Below, piece by piece: positions 52,773 to 63,454 of a DNA stretch of 64,000 bases. The stretch is from Parus major. Taxonomy: Eukaryota; Chordata; Aves; Passeriformes; Paridae. The stretch's first letter is position 1. Each line of letters begins with the position of its first letter. Under the pieces are notes generated by a model, which made no database searches, was not told the origin of the DNA, and worked only from the letters and a program-made list of their open reading frames with translations. The translations under genes were made by a program, and so were the position numbers. The stretch is taken from NCBI RefSeq assembly GCF_001522545.3, contig NC_031772.1, positions 6,396,699 through 6,460,698 of the forward strand, read 5' to 3'.

Positions 52773-55700
52773 CACAGGCTGCCTGCAGTACCCTCCCTGA
52801 CACAAAAGCCAGGCTTCTCAGGAGGGCAAGAATGATTACCATTACTGCCTGTCTTTGGCACTGCTGCAGCTCTTCCCTCTGGCAGTCAGGATGTACTAAA
52901 GCTGTGCTTTGTCTCAGGTCTCTCACGGATGCTGCAGGTGCTTCACCCTCCAAGTACAGTCGTCAGTATGTCCGCATCCCTGTGGAGAGTGGCCAAGCTG
53001 TAAGTCTCCCCAGGGTCAGAGGCAGTGGGTTGGACAGGATGATAAACTGTGATATCAGTCTTCCTCATAGCTACAAATACCCTAACCTGGTAATCAAATG
53101 TTCTCCCTTTTGTAATGGGCAGCTTTAGAGCAGCATTCTGGCTGTAAAATCATACAAATCAGTGCAACTGGTCACAGATGAAATGTGAACAGGAAAAAGA
53201 AGCTGCAAGGAGAATGGGGCTTCAGTACAAAAAAAGAAAAGGTCAGAGCCTGTGGTTTACTCATTCTGTTCTGTATCTGCAGATGGCTTTTTCTGAACAT
53301 AGTGCAGATGAAGAGGATGGAAATGGTACAGGTCTGATAATCCGAGATATCACTGACACCCTGGAAAATGCCACCAATGGCCTCCTTGCTGTGGCACACA
53401 CAAGTGGCAGAGCCAGGTATGTCCAGACTATATGAAGTATTTATGCCTGTGTTGTTAACTGGGTAGTTATGTTAATGTTTGCAATCCATCTGGGTTGTGG
53501 GAAACAGAATGTGTCTCTGAACGTCCATTTGTGCATGATAGGCCTGTTGCAGGCTCTCCTGCAGCATGTAGCATTGTCATTGTCAGAGCTCATGTCTCTT
53601 CAGGAGTCCCTGGAGGCCTGTCAGGCTGATGGGCATCACAGGATTAATTTGCTGAGGCTTTTCTGTCTGTCCAACAAATGAACACATACTTGACTTCTCA
53701 ACTGAGCAGGGACCTGAATGCACATCTAGGTTTCTAATAATCCAAAATGTATAGAGATTGCTAACAAATTGAGATATATAGTTTTATCTCCAGTTGAAAT
53801 ACTGCTCTCACTAAGCATGTCCTAGGGAAGGCATTCTCTGTGTGGCAACAGATTTTACTGAAGACCCATTTAGTTGTTAATACCCAGAGTGAAATATGGA
53901 CTGATTTGGAATCTTTCCAGAGTCTGTTAGGAGTTTCTCTCCTGCCTAATTCCCATATACTATATTGCTGCTTTTTGCCTGGGAAAAAGAAGTATTTTGC
54001 TCTGATGCATGGTCTCTGTGTAAGCTGTAGTAAGAGATTCTTCATCTGCCACTTCACTGCTTTTTCTAAAGACCAGTTTGTTACTTTAATCCTTGACTGG
54101 CCTAATCTTATTAAGATTTGGGATACTAAACCTGAAATTAATAGTAATGCAATTGATAAATTCTCTTGTGTGTTGTTTCTGTTTGGGTCACATTTTAGAG
54201 AGCCACAGGCAGCTCTGGATCCTGGCTTACCTCTTTGTCAAGTATCACAGCCAAGTGAGTTAAATTGTGCAGAACCTGTTCCATCAGTTCCTATAAACGA
54301 TGTCAGCAAATCCGGCGAAATAGGCACGGCTGCTGTGGAGCTCCACGCTGCACAGCCAAATGCTCCAGAGGACCCAGTGTCAGTAATTGACTCCATCTTG
54401 AATGAGAACAGCTCTGGAAACCAGAATGATCCTTTGCTGGACAGGTATTAACTTGTTTCTGAAAAGTGTTACCCTGTTGTCCCCTTGGGATCCTGTCAGA
54501 GTTTTGGAGGGTGCCTTGTTGGGCAGAACGTAGGGAATTAGCTTCTGAATTGTCATTGATGAAGTGAATTCTCTGCACCTTTGTTACCAGGGCTTGAAAA
54601 AGCCAAGTGTTGGCATCACACATTGAAAAAGGGCACGTGTCCCTCTCACCTTTATGGTAACACGTGTGCCTGACTGCTGGTGCATCCATCAGTGTGTCCC
54701 ATCAGCCCACTGCTGCCACTGCCAGGTGCTGCCAAGCAGCAGGTAAAGGACACTGATCTCGGGCTGGCATTGTGGGCACTTTGCTCCTGGGACCTGGATG
54801 TGGATTGTCCTGGTGGTCACCTCACTGTTCCTTTCCTTCTCTGCCCCTCATTTGTACAGAGCTGTTTCCCTTCATTTCCCAAAGCTGTGCCCTGTAGGAT
54901 TACACAGCCCTGGATCAGGGGTGCAGGCTGTGGATTCCCACCCCAGCCATCAAACCTTTGTTCAAACAGATATTGATGTACAGGCTGGGATCTGAGAACA
55001 TTCACCAGATACTAAAATGAGGGAGGAAAGAGGAGCTGCTTTTTGACCTCATAGCTGTAGTTGCTGTTCAGGTAGTCTTCCTTGTTCCTGTACCTCAAAG
55101 AGCTGGAGTGAGAGGTGATACAGGAATGCAGTTTCATCCATTTGGCTATTCTGGATTGTAGGCAACCTGCCCTGTAGAGCAAGAGAAGGCTCTGCCTGCC
55201 ACCTGTGCCTTACAGTGCTATGTAATTTTGTCTTTCTAGAGAGGAAATTCAGGATTTTCTGAACTGCATCGATGCCAGCCTTGAAGAGCTCCAAGCAATG
55301 CTGTCAGGGAAGCAGTACAACTTTGGTGCCGAAGCGTTCAGTGATGTGAGTGTCTTCTCACTGTTTCTGATTTCTGAGAAATACTGTTGTGTCATGAAAT
55401 GCTGCTAGTTTATTCCATGTTGTAATGGGTAAGAGTCAGGAACATCTTGAAAAGCAAATAGCTGCAAATAGAATGATTCTTAGGTGTTGACAGTGTCCAA
55501 GGTAATACTGGGAGCCTTTCCAATGTTGTACAGGATTCCCGTTCTACAGAACTGAAGGGGGAAAAAAAAAGGAAAATATTTGCCTCACTTCTCAAGGCTA
55601 ATCACATACCATCACATCCTGACTATGGATGATATGGATGTGAAACTTAGCTGTATCCCTTATGGATATGAACTGGATGATATGGAGTGAAACTTAGCTG

Positions 55701-57765
55701 TATCCCTGGAATCACTAGGAAACAGGGTAACCTTTTCTCCTCCTGTGACATTAGTTTATTGGCACAGCTTGAAGGTCTCAGCTGAAGGTCCATGGAGGTG
55801 CCACTGTCCCCATGCTTCAGTGGAAGGAGCAGCACACTGGGTCCTGCAGTCCTTTCAGGAGCTCTCTGCAGTTAATTTCAAAAACTTTATTAGTTCACAT
55901 ATGGTCTGGTTTTATTTTCAGACATTTAATCCGGAGCTGCCAGCCCTGGATATGAGCTTGATGGAAACTCCCCCTGGTATTGAAAATGTAAGAGTAAGAT
56001 TTACTTCTGTGGTGGGGAGGGTGAATGTGATGCTGGGAGTTGAATCTTGCTTGATGTAGCTCAAGGGTGGGAACGGGGTTCATGGCACAGGGTGACACTG
56101 CTGGTTCATCTCATCTAGCTGATTCCAGTTTCAATTATCACTCTTGGCATGTTGGAATTTAAGAGGGTTCTCAAGATAATTTCCAGTTCTGCATACCTAG
56201 TGCAGTCATACACTTGGAATGCCTGTCTGAAAACTGAAGGAAAAATACTAAAGGAACATTGTAATGCAATACACTATAGCTGTTCTGAACATGGCTCCAT
56301 GGAATTTCCTCAGAAGATACACAGAAGTTCAGTACAAACTTATTTCTCTTGGTCCAGTTCCTATAATTGGTTCATACTATTAAAAAAATACTCTTGCAAG
56401 TGTTATTTTTGTTGAAGTTCTGAAATAATATTTAAACTAGGATTTCCCAGTAAGAAGAGCTTTGACAACTGATGTGAAATGCAGCTGTGTTTAAGCAGTG
56501 CCTGCAAAATTCAATTACATGATGAAGTCACGTTTAACTGTTACCCCAACAATACTGATTATAATAAAGCTTCTAGTTTGGAAGGTAAAACAAATATTTG
56601 CTAGACAGAAGCTTGTTTTGTTTAGAAAGTTAAGTTTTTCTGTATTTCACTGTGCCTCTTTTGAGAGCCTCTGTGTGCAGGCTCACTGCTCCATCTCTTT
56701 TCCTCCACCTTTCACATCTATTTCTGTTAACCAGACAGTAAAGACTTCTATTTTTTTGTTGTTGTTGTTAAACAGTGTATCTTAACTCTCTGTTTCAGAT
56801 GGCAAACTTGGCAGAGAGCACTGAAGGTCTGGGAGCAAGCGAGAGGGAAACAGCAGGAAGCAAAGGTGGGCAGGAAGGAGCACTGAGCACTGTGGCAGCT
56901 CCACACTCTTTGAAAACCATATTGAAATGGGATTGTTGCAGCTTGTAATATCTCCTTCTTTGGTCTAGGCTTAAGATTTTTGTGAAGACTGTGATGTTTC
57001 ACTGATCTTGAAGCTGAGCCACAGTTTTAAAAGGCCCATCCTGTGCCCTGTGGTTTCTCACATAGAAAACATGGGTCCCATTCTGAGTCCCCTTGCACAT
57101 AGAAATGTGACACAGGAGCCACAGTGGGGAGCTGAATGCAAATGTCCTTGTAGCAGTATCTCCTACACAGGCTGTGGTGCCCCCAAAGGCAGAGCTGCTC
57201 AGGTTCCCAAGGACTGCCACTGCATGCTCTGAGTGCTTGGAGTGGGCTCCAGGCATTGATGTTTCCAGGCACAGGGGCACTGGCTCCACTCTGACAGCCG
57301 TGGGTGTAGGGTTTGTCCCAGCCCAGCCTGGGCTTTCCTGTAGTGCACCAAGTTTGAAGCAACCTCTCCAGGTTTCTTTGGCTTGAATAAGAGCCTTCAG
57401 TTGGTGAAACTGAACTGTTTGTTTTCTCCTCAGATATGCAGCTGATCCAGTACAGGGCCAACCCTCTGCTTTCCTTATTTGAAGAGCTGCCTTCAGGTGA
57501 AGCTGCAGGGAAGGTGGATGATCCGAAAGACTTTCTGCTGCCTCCCCTGGAGGAGAAACCTGTTCTCCAGCCTCCATCAGCCAGTGGAACCGTTGTGCCA
57601 CTTGCAGCTCCAGCGAGCCAGGCCGAGCCTCTGGACACTCTGGGAATGGGTGATCCGCCTCTCCTCCCAGAAGATGGGAATGGAGAGTATAAACTGTTTC
57701 CACTCCTGCTTCTCAGTCCTGTTGCTAACTTCATAGATGAGGCCTCTGAGATAGAAATTTCTTGA
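44703..57765 (+). CDS. HSF3: Heat shock transcription factor 3, 13 coding exons, complete
   Basis: Exons: 44703-44846, 45947-46055, 47692-47819, 50703-50827, 51675-51750, 52411-52472, 52918-52999, 53283-53416, 54199-54444, 55240-55345, 55922-55987, 56799-56865, 57434-57765. They total 1677 nt, or 558 residues, all in phase. The winged-helix DNA-binding domain (about 24-127) carries [28 protein letters not shown] and [14 protein letters not shown] coiled coils (about 128-215) drive trimerisation. KRKR follows, and HR-C ([17 protein letters not shown], about 373-390) keeps the trimer repressed. A C-terminal region beginning [10 protein letters not shown] resembles HSF1/HSF2 tails. The protein binds heat-shock elements; avian HSF3 responds to strong heat stress. 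It is HSF3 rather than HSF1, 2 or 4 by its position between HEPH and VSIG4 and by its agreement with the chicken protein as I recall it. I recall a shorter chicken product, which I cannot verify. Confidence 0.94.
45947..46055 (+). CDS. HSF3: HSF3 coding exon 2 (DNA-binding helix)
   Basis: 109 nt. It encodes [19 protein letters not shown] and [14 protein letters not shown], the recognition helix of the HSF winged helix. The acceptor is TTTCCTAG|AAT and the donor ATGT|GTAAGC, phase 1. Confidence 0.95.
47692..47819 (+). CDS. HSF3: HSF3 coding exon 3 (wing of DBD)
   Basis: 128 nt. It encodes [19 protein letters not shown] and [21 protein letters not shown]. The acceptor is CTCTCCACAG|AT and the donor AAG|GTATAG. 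Confidence 0.95.
48585..48655. promoter_or_regulatory. GC-rich patch with second TGACGTCA in HSF3 intron 3
   Basis: A short CpG-containing island inside an otherwise AT-richer intron. It holds gcggtgacgtca (48641-48652), the same 12-mer as in the HSF3 promoter. It could be an intronic enhancer or alternative promoter, or it could be chance. Confidence 0.3.
48985..49165 (-). repeat. CR1 LINE 3' fragment, HSF3 intron 3
   Basis: On the plus strand it shows the reverse complement of the CR1 3' region: agaatgatttgagatgggag, ccactgccatgggcagggac, acctcccactagaccag, tgctccaagccccatccaac, gcctgtgccagtgcctcagc. It is clearly CR1, moderately diverged. Confidence 0.9.
50703..50827 (+). CDS. HSF3: HSF3 coding exon 4 (HR-A)
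   Basis: 125 nt, phase 0 to 2. It encodes [19 protein letters not shown] and [17 protein letters not shown], heptad-repeat coiled coil. The acceptor is CTGTTCCAG|GTG and the donor AAGAG|GTAGAC. Confidence 0.94.
51675..51750 (+). CDS. HSF3: HSF3 coding exon 5 (HR-A/B)
   Basis: 76 nt. It encodes [20 protein letters not shown] and LLSK, continuing the trimerisation coiled coil. The acceptor is GCATTGCAG|A and the donor AAG|GTACCA. Confidence 0.94.
52411..52472 (+). CDS. HSF3: HSF3 coding exon 6 (HR-B)
   Basis: 62 nt, phase 0 to 2. It encodes [20 protein letters not shown]; the basic KRKR at the junction is a likely nuclear localisation signal. The acceptor is CTTTTTAG|ATT and the donor AAAAG|GTAATT. 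Confidence 0.93.
52739..52770. repeat. (GT)16 microsatellite
   Basis: An uninterrupted GT dinucleotide repeat in HSF3 intron 6, probably length-polymorphic. Confidence 0.97.
52918..52999 (+). CDS. HSF3: HSF3 coding exon 7
   Basis: 82 nt. It encodes [19 protein letters not shown] and IPVESGQA. The acceptor is TTTGTCTCAG|G and the donor GCT|GTAAGT, phase 0. Confidence 0.93.
53283..53416 (+). CDS. HSF3: HSF3 coding exon 8
   Basis: 134 nt, phase 0 to 2. It encodes [19 protein letters not shown], then [20 protein letters not shown], acidic and regulatory in character. The acceptor is GTATCTGCAG|ATG and the donor CCAG|GTATGT. Confidence 0.93.
54199..54444 (+). CDS. HSF3: HSF3 coding exon 9
   Basis: 246 nt, phase 2 to 2. 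It encodes [19 protein letters not shown], ends [19 protein letters not shown] plus PLLDR, and lies between HR-B and HR-C. The acceptor is ACATTTTAG|A and the donor GACAG|GTATTA. Confidence 0.92.
55240..55345 (+). CDS. HSF3: HSF3 coding exon 10 (HR-C)
   Basis: 106 nt. It encodes [20 protein letters not shown], the short hydrophobic heptad (HR-C) that folds back on HR-A/B, then [15 protein letters not shown]. The acceptor is GTCTTTCTAG|A and the donor GAT|GTGAGT. Confidence 0.93.
55627..55708. repeat. Two-copy tandem repeat, ~48-bp period
   Basis: ggatgatatgg followed by gtgaaacttagctgtatccct occurs at 55627 and again at 55675 with one small indel. It lies in HSF3 intron 10. Confidence 0.85.
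55922..55987 (+). CDS. HSF3: HSF3 coding exon 11
   Basis: 66 nt. It encodes [19 protein letters not shown] and IEN. The acceptor is TTTATTTTCAG|ACA. The donor is a tandem GTAAGAGTAAGA; the first site is used here, and the second would add Val-Arg without a frame change. Confidence 0.88.
56799..56865 (+). CDS. HSF3: HSF3 coding exon 12
   Basis: 67 nt, phase 0 to 1. It encodes [19 protein letters not shown] and GSK. The acceptor is CTGTTTCAG|ATG and the donor AAAG|GTGGGC. Confidence 0.88.
57434..57765 (+). CDS. HSF3: HSF3 coding exon 13 (C-terminal region, stop)
   Basis: 332 nt including the TGA at 57763. It encodes [20 protein letters not shown], then a Pro/Ala/acidic region ending [11 protein letters not shown]. 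The start matches the LVQYT/LIQYT block of HSF1 and HSF2, so this should be the C-terminal activation region. The acceptor is TTCTCCTCAG|AT. Confidence 0.92.
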
Positions 57766-59795
57766 ACTCATAGAATATCTGTAACCGGCTTAGTGCTATG
57801 GAATAACCACCAAAGGAGTGGAGCAGCAAAAAGTGTGAGCTCGGTCCTCACCTGCTTCCTGGGGACCCCGCTCTGCGCAGACAAATGGAAGTTCTCTTGC
57901 TGCAAGCAGGGAGCACATCTGGGAGAACTGAACACAAGCTCAACAACAAGAGCTGGTGGAGTGAAGGCACCAGACAGAGAGGAAGAACAACAACCCTGTA
58001 AACATACCACAGTGTATTCCATAACTTTTTATCCAATATTCTTATTGCAAGAGGAAATCTGTTTGTATCCTGTTTGTAAAGTTCGGCTGGGTTGTTTTGT
58101 TGGGGGGGTGGTGTTTGTTTTTATTAGCTGGATAGTAATGTGGTGTGTAATATTTTAAACCTGGGTTTTACTCTTTGGAGAGCCTGCTTCAATAGGTGGC
58201 TTGCCTACTGTTTGGAATTAAGTTGTTTTTAAATTTTGTTTTTAATTTGAGATTTCTTTTTTGATAGTTACTGGCTACAATTGTTTGCATCTGCTTAAAT
58301 TACTTTCGTACTCCTAGATTTGCTCCTAGGTATAGGGAACATTTTTCCTATGGAAAATGACATTTAACTGTGGAGTATTATTTTTTAACATGCTAGCACA
58401 CATCCATTGCCCTGGATTGTAGGAGTTGTGGTAGGAAGTGCTTGCCCCCCTGTGTAGCGCTGATTTCTCATGCACATTGCATGGCAGTTCCGGGGTAACC
58501 TGCCCCCAGTTCACAGGTCGTGTGTCCTTGGAGATAGTCAGTAGGACTGATTCATGTTTAGCAAAGGCCAGCAACTGTCCCTAAAATGACAGGGGGAGCC
58601 CTGGGGTGCCTTGCACTGACACAGGGTGTCACATTAGGGTATCTCCATGCTGGTAGCAGCTATTGCTCCCTGCCCCTGTGTGGACACCAGGTTTCACACT
58701 GCAGTTTCCACTGCCTGTGGAATCTTAAAGCCAAATTAGCCGGATGCATCTGAGTCTTTTGACAATGAATTATATAAACTTGGTGTCTACATCACCAAAA
58801 AGTCTTTCCCCAGAGTTTCTTTTGGCACTGTTTCCCAAGTTCTCTGAGCAGCTGCACTGTGGAACCCAGCCCCGGTGTCAGTGGAGCAGCAAGTCGTGTG
58901 CTGGTACCAAACATGTCACAGCTTCACCAGCCCACACAAACCTGCTGTGTGCTGAAGTGACAGCAAACTGCTGGGGCTGCAAGAGGCCTGGATGCAGGTA
59001 GAAACCCCCTTGGATAATATCACCTGATATGTCCTACCAGCACAGTTACTTTCGGTTTTTTTTCCAGTTTTAGGAATTCAGGCTACCTGCAGGCTTTTTT
59101 CTCTCTAACCTTCCTGAACTAGTAAGTGCTGAGCTCTTTTACATTCAAGAATCCAAGGTAGATATTCTGAAGCCTGCTAGATAATGCATGTTACCTGTGC
59201 TGGCCCAACTTTATTGGATTTGTGCTTCACTGTCAAATCTCTGAGTTGCAGAGGAAGGTCCTGCTCCTGAGTGTGTAATACCTTCAGTGTCATTTTATTA
59301 CCTGTTCTTACCTCATGACTCTTCTCGTTTCCATCTTTTGAATTGCCTTTTGTCAAGTTTGTCTTATTCAAGCCTTCACAGTCTTTCTTTTGCTGACTTG
59401 TTGAGGCCAAGGGCTGAATAGTCTCAAGTTTTCATGAGCTGAAGGGAGTGGGGGAAGTGAGCATGTTGCATCTGTCCCAGGTCAGGTTTGGTTTGTTAAT
59501 TTCTTCCCAAAGGTCACAGTTTTGCCAAGAGTGAATCAGTGAAAACCAGGCTTTTCTGATGTGCTGTTTGACAGCACCATGCAGACAACAGAGTTCTTTG
59601 GGAGGTTGATCTGCACCTCTGACCTCCCTGCACTGGTTGGATTGTAATTTCCGTCATGGATTAGTGTCATGTTCATCTGTCTGAGTCCTCTCCTCTCAGC
59701 ACAGCCCACTGTCAGATATTGGGTCTGAGTGCATCATGGGTTTTTAGTACACTTTCTCTCTTAAGAAGTTAAGAAACCAAGGCTTAAGAAAATTG

Positions 59796-59819
59796 AAAAA
59801 AAAAAAAAAAAAAAAAAAA
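59796..59819. repeat. Poly(A) tract, 24 nt
   Basis: A pure A run. I could not identify an upstream body or target-site duplication, so it is called a simple repeat rather than a retrocopy tail. Confidence 0.9.
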
Positions 59820-60738
59820 GTTTGTGCATCTGTGTGTCTGGTTTATGTACAGGTCCGGGAAAAGTATTTGTGCAACTTTCCTAAGAAAGATTGCAATTGA
59901 AAGGGGAAGACTGAATAACAAGAACCCACATGCTGAAGTAATTAAACTCAAGAATTGCAAAAAGATTACTGTGTTTCTTGTACTTTCTTTGTGTGTGTTC
60001 CTGTCTGTGCCAGTATTTCTCAAACCTGTTTACTGATTTTTCCAGAATTGAGAGCTTTCATGCTCCTGGGGTGTGGTCTCATGATGCTGGTTCAGGAGTA
60101 ACTAGGGTGATGAGAAGAGCCTAGTGTCTGTCTCCAGAGCCTGGGAGAACAGCACCTGGGACTGCTTTTTCAAAAGGGTTCATGTGAAAGCTCAAAATAC
60201 CATGTGTGGTGAAAAACACACAGATGTAGTGCACAGGTTCTCTGTGGACTCAGTAGGAAAGGCCCTCAGCTCCATCAGGTATGGATTAAAATATTGAGAT
60301 AACAGAAGGAAATGGAACAGCCCACATCCTCAGACAGACCCCAGATCTGGCACCCCAGTGCAGACTGCCCAGGGTAACTGGCACCACGGGCATTACAGTT
60401 TTTGTGGGATTTTCCCAGAAGTAAGGTTTGTTCATCATTTCCACTGCCAAGAAAAAGGATCTTAATACAGAACTTGCTGCTCTTCAGGATAAAGGCAAGG
60501 ACACAGCAGTGGAGTTGGCACATGGAGCTATGGACAGACTCCTCTGCTATGACAAGCTGGCTGAATCTGCAGCACAGTGCACCTCCAGCACAGTGCCCAG
60601 CCTGTGCCCGAGGGCCAGTGGCCAGGCACTGGGTCACCACCCCTATGTGCCAGCCTGGGTGGGGGCACTGCCCCACTGCAGCCTGGGGCAGCACCAGTTT
60701 GTTACAGACAACCACAGGGGCCTCACTGCAGCAGCAGC

Positions 60739-60762
60739 TTCCTTCCTTCCTTCCTTCCTTCT
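60739..60762. repeat. (TTCC)n microsatellite
   Basis: About six tandem ttcc units. Confidence 0.9.
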
Positions 60763-62825
60763 CCAGCATCAGTGCACGTGGCTGCTGCCTGGCTCCTCAG
60801 CTTTACCACTCTCTGTCCAGTGAGGAAAGATTCTCTCACGTGCTGGGAATCCACTGAACACTCCCAGGCATGGCAAGTGCAGACTGAGAAAGTGCCAAGT
60901 GCCCCTGGCATGCTCCTTTCAGATCTCCTTTTGCCCTGTTCCAACCCTGCCCTCCCCACACCGACCATGGGAGCTTTGCCATCAGTTCCTATCTCCTGTG
61001 TGCTTGCTAGCAGAGCTTTCCAGAATACAAGAAAAATGGATTTTGCTCTGTCTTTCCTGGGATGTGTGATACCACCTCATCCAACCATGCTCAGGATGTT
61101 TTGCTGTCTCCTAAAACAAGATTCTTGTTTAGGAAAGCAGCATCATGGTATCACAGACACCCAAAGCAAGGGCTTGCTGCCACAGTCACCTTAGGTACAG
61201 GTGCTGCACTGTATAAAGGACAAGACTTTTCCTGCCACTATTCCCCCAACCACCAGGGTAAATGTAAATGCATGAATAAATACCTACACATCTTTTTTAG
61301 TCACACGGAGTTTCAGCTTCCTAGTTGGTCCAGATCCCACTAGTGATACATTCCTGTTGTGTTTTCACAGCAATCAAGCCCCATGCAGCCACGCACCCAC
61401 TCTCCTACCAGTGGGATTGTGGAGAAAATTGGAAAGGTAAAAGCTGGAAAACTCTTGGGTTGAGATAAAGACAGATTAATAGTGAAAGGAAAAGCTGGCA
61501 CACAAGCAAAGAAAAAGAAAGGATTCATTCACTGCTTCCCAGGGGCAGACAGGTCTTCAGCCACCTCCAGGAGAGCAGAGTCACATGTAATGGTGATTTG
61601 GGAAGACAAACACCATCACCCCATATGTCCCCCCTCTTTTTTCCCCCCAGCTTTGTGTGCTGAGCATGATGCCATGCAGTGTGGTCAGTTGGGGTCACCA
61701 GTCCTGTGTCCCCTCCCCATCTCCCATGTGCCTGCAGCCCCCTCACCAGCATGTGACAGCAAAAGGCACTTGACTCTATGTAAACACTGATCAGCAATAA
61801 CAAAAACATCTCTATATTATCAACCTTGTGTTCAGCACAAATGCAAAACATAACCCCATATTAGCCATTGTGGAGACAATTAATTCTACCCCAGCCAAAC
61901 CATTGTCTTTGACTTGGTTCAAGACAATGTAGGCTTCTACCCTCCTCCAGCAAGCTCTGTTCCCTGAAAAGGAATTCCAATGATTTCACCTTAATGTGGT
62001 TTTTTCCTTCTTTGAGCCAAAAAATACATGAACCTGCAGCCCACAGCAGCTTTTCCAGCTTCTCCCTATCCCAGTGGCTGCAGGCTGGAGTGGCATCTCA
62101 TGGGAAATTTCTGATGAAGGAAGACAGAGCCATAAAGGTGGATCCCAAAGTACCACTGCAGGTCCAAACCATGTCTCACTACCACTACAGGAGGGCTTTT
62201 TCCAGACCAGGGACTGGGATTTGGTTTGCTGCATTGAATTAGACTGATTACTTGTATTTGAGGATGGGATGTTGAATTTGGGGGTAACAACAGCAAAGGC
62301 TCGCTTCAGTTGAATGCAATGAAGCAGAAGAGATTATTTTACTGAAGCAGAAGAAAAATTGAGAGCTGTAGAAATCAGCAAAGGCAGTAAAATCCCTTGA
62401 GAAGGATATTTCAGTAGAAAACAAGTACTTCTCTTAGAGCTAGTGCTCAATTACTGAATTACAGAGATCAACTATAACATTTAATGAATAGTAATATATC
62501 ATTACAGTTAAGAAACCGTGATTTCACAGTCTCGAAGATTTTCTACTTTGACAAGTTCCTCTTTTTCTCTCTGGGCATCTTCATGTTCACCTGTTTCCCA
62601 AGTAGTCTGCAGGCATTGGAGGGAAGTATGCCCCCAGTCACGGCTTGTAACTGAAAACAATTAATCACTTAAAACAAGCAGCTAAATTGCTCTGTGAGAA
62701 GGGAGCATCCATCTGTGAGGTGCAGTGGGATTGGTGGCCCAGATGTCTGCAGCTCTGGGGGAAATTTTTTGCTTTAGATTTGTATTCCTGAATTCTTCCT
62801 CTCTTAAATGTGGTAGAGTGATATA

Positions 62826-62900
62826 GAATATTTCAGTTGGAAGAGGCTACAGCAATTATCTGTCTTGCATTGGTAATGTAAAGATTTAAGGGGTTTCATG
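62826..62900 (-). repeat. Possible CR1 remnant
   Basis: atagaatatttcagttggaa resembles the start of a reverse-complement CR1 tail, but the following sequence is too diverged to be sure. Confidence 0.3.
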
Positions 62901-63399
62901 AGCCTTAACTTAAAGCATAGTGGTGATTGTCACAGAAGATGGTGAGAAAGTGAATTGTGAGGACCTAGATGGTTCAGTTCCTTATGACCTCTCTCTCAGA
63001 CCTGTGTGTGTGTAATTGTGTGTTAAAGCTTATTTGTCTGCAAGCAACACAAGGAAAAGAGGAAGAAATGGTTGCCTAGGAATCAGAAAAAATAAAGGAA
63101 AAAAATTAAAAAACAGAAGGGGGGAAAAACATACTCAGCAGAAAATATGAAGTAGTGTGGAAGTAATTTTTAAGCTTTCCTCTCTGCACCCTTTCCTTAG
63201 GGTTTCCGCTGTGCCCACGCCTCTGACAGTGGTCACTGAGAGACTTGTTTTCTGATAAAGAGGAAGGAAAAACCACCAGCAGTTATCCTGGATGCTCAGT
63301 GACAGGGTGAGCCCAGGCAGGGAGGTGTTCCTGATTTGCAGCAGCTTGGGGAACGCGGGTCAGTGTGGCTGGAGAGGGAGCAGCCGTGCCCCGGGAAGG

Positions 63400-63454
63400 A
63401 TGGGAATGGTGCTGCGAGTGGCCGCGCTCCTGAGCTCCCTTCTCCACTGCAGCG
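63400..63454 (+). CDS. VSIG4: VSIG4 exon 1 (signal peptide), gene continues past the window
   Basis: The ATG at 63400 (a second in-frame ATG is at 63406) encodes MGMVLRVAALLSSLLHCSG, a compact signal peptide. The donor AGCG|GTGAGT is at phase 1, as expected for an exon joined to an immunoglobulin V domain. Human VSIG4 also begins MG with a short leader ending in G. The gene call rests mainly on position: in mammals VSIG4 is the next gene beyond HSF3/HEPH, transcribed away from HEPH as here. VSIG4 (CRIg) is a macrophage receptor for complement C3b/iC3b. No Ig exon lies before 64000, so another signal-peptide gene is possible. Confidence 0.6.

Larger units (their letters stand above)
57766..63399. 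other. HSF3 3' UTR and intergenic DNA to VSIG4
   Basis: The first part is presumably HSF3 3' UTR. No AATAAA lies close to the stop; an ATTAAA near 60285 and an AATAAA near 61275 are distant. The rest holds poly(A) at 59796, TTCC repeats at 60739 and a weak CR1 trace at 62826. Open frames around 60402-61194 have no recognisable domain. Confidence 0.55.

Noticed and set aside
59796..59819. Tail of a processed pseudogene
   Set aside because: No recognisable coding body precedes it and no target-site duplication was seen; such retrocopies are scarce in birds.
60402..61194. Several overlapping open frames near 60.4-61.2 kb
   Set aside because: Low-complexity and mutually overlapping, with no domain; they were considered as a possible gene between HSF3 and VSIG4.
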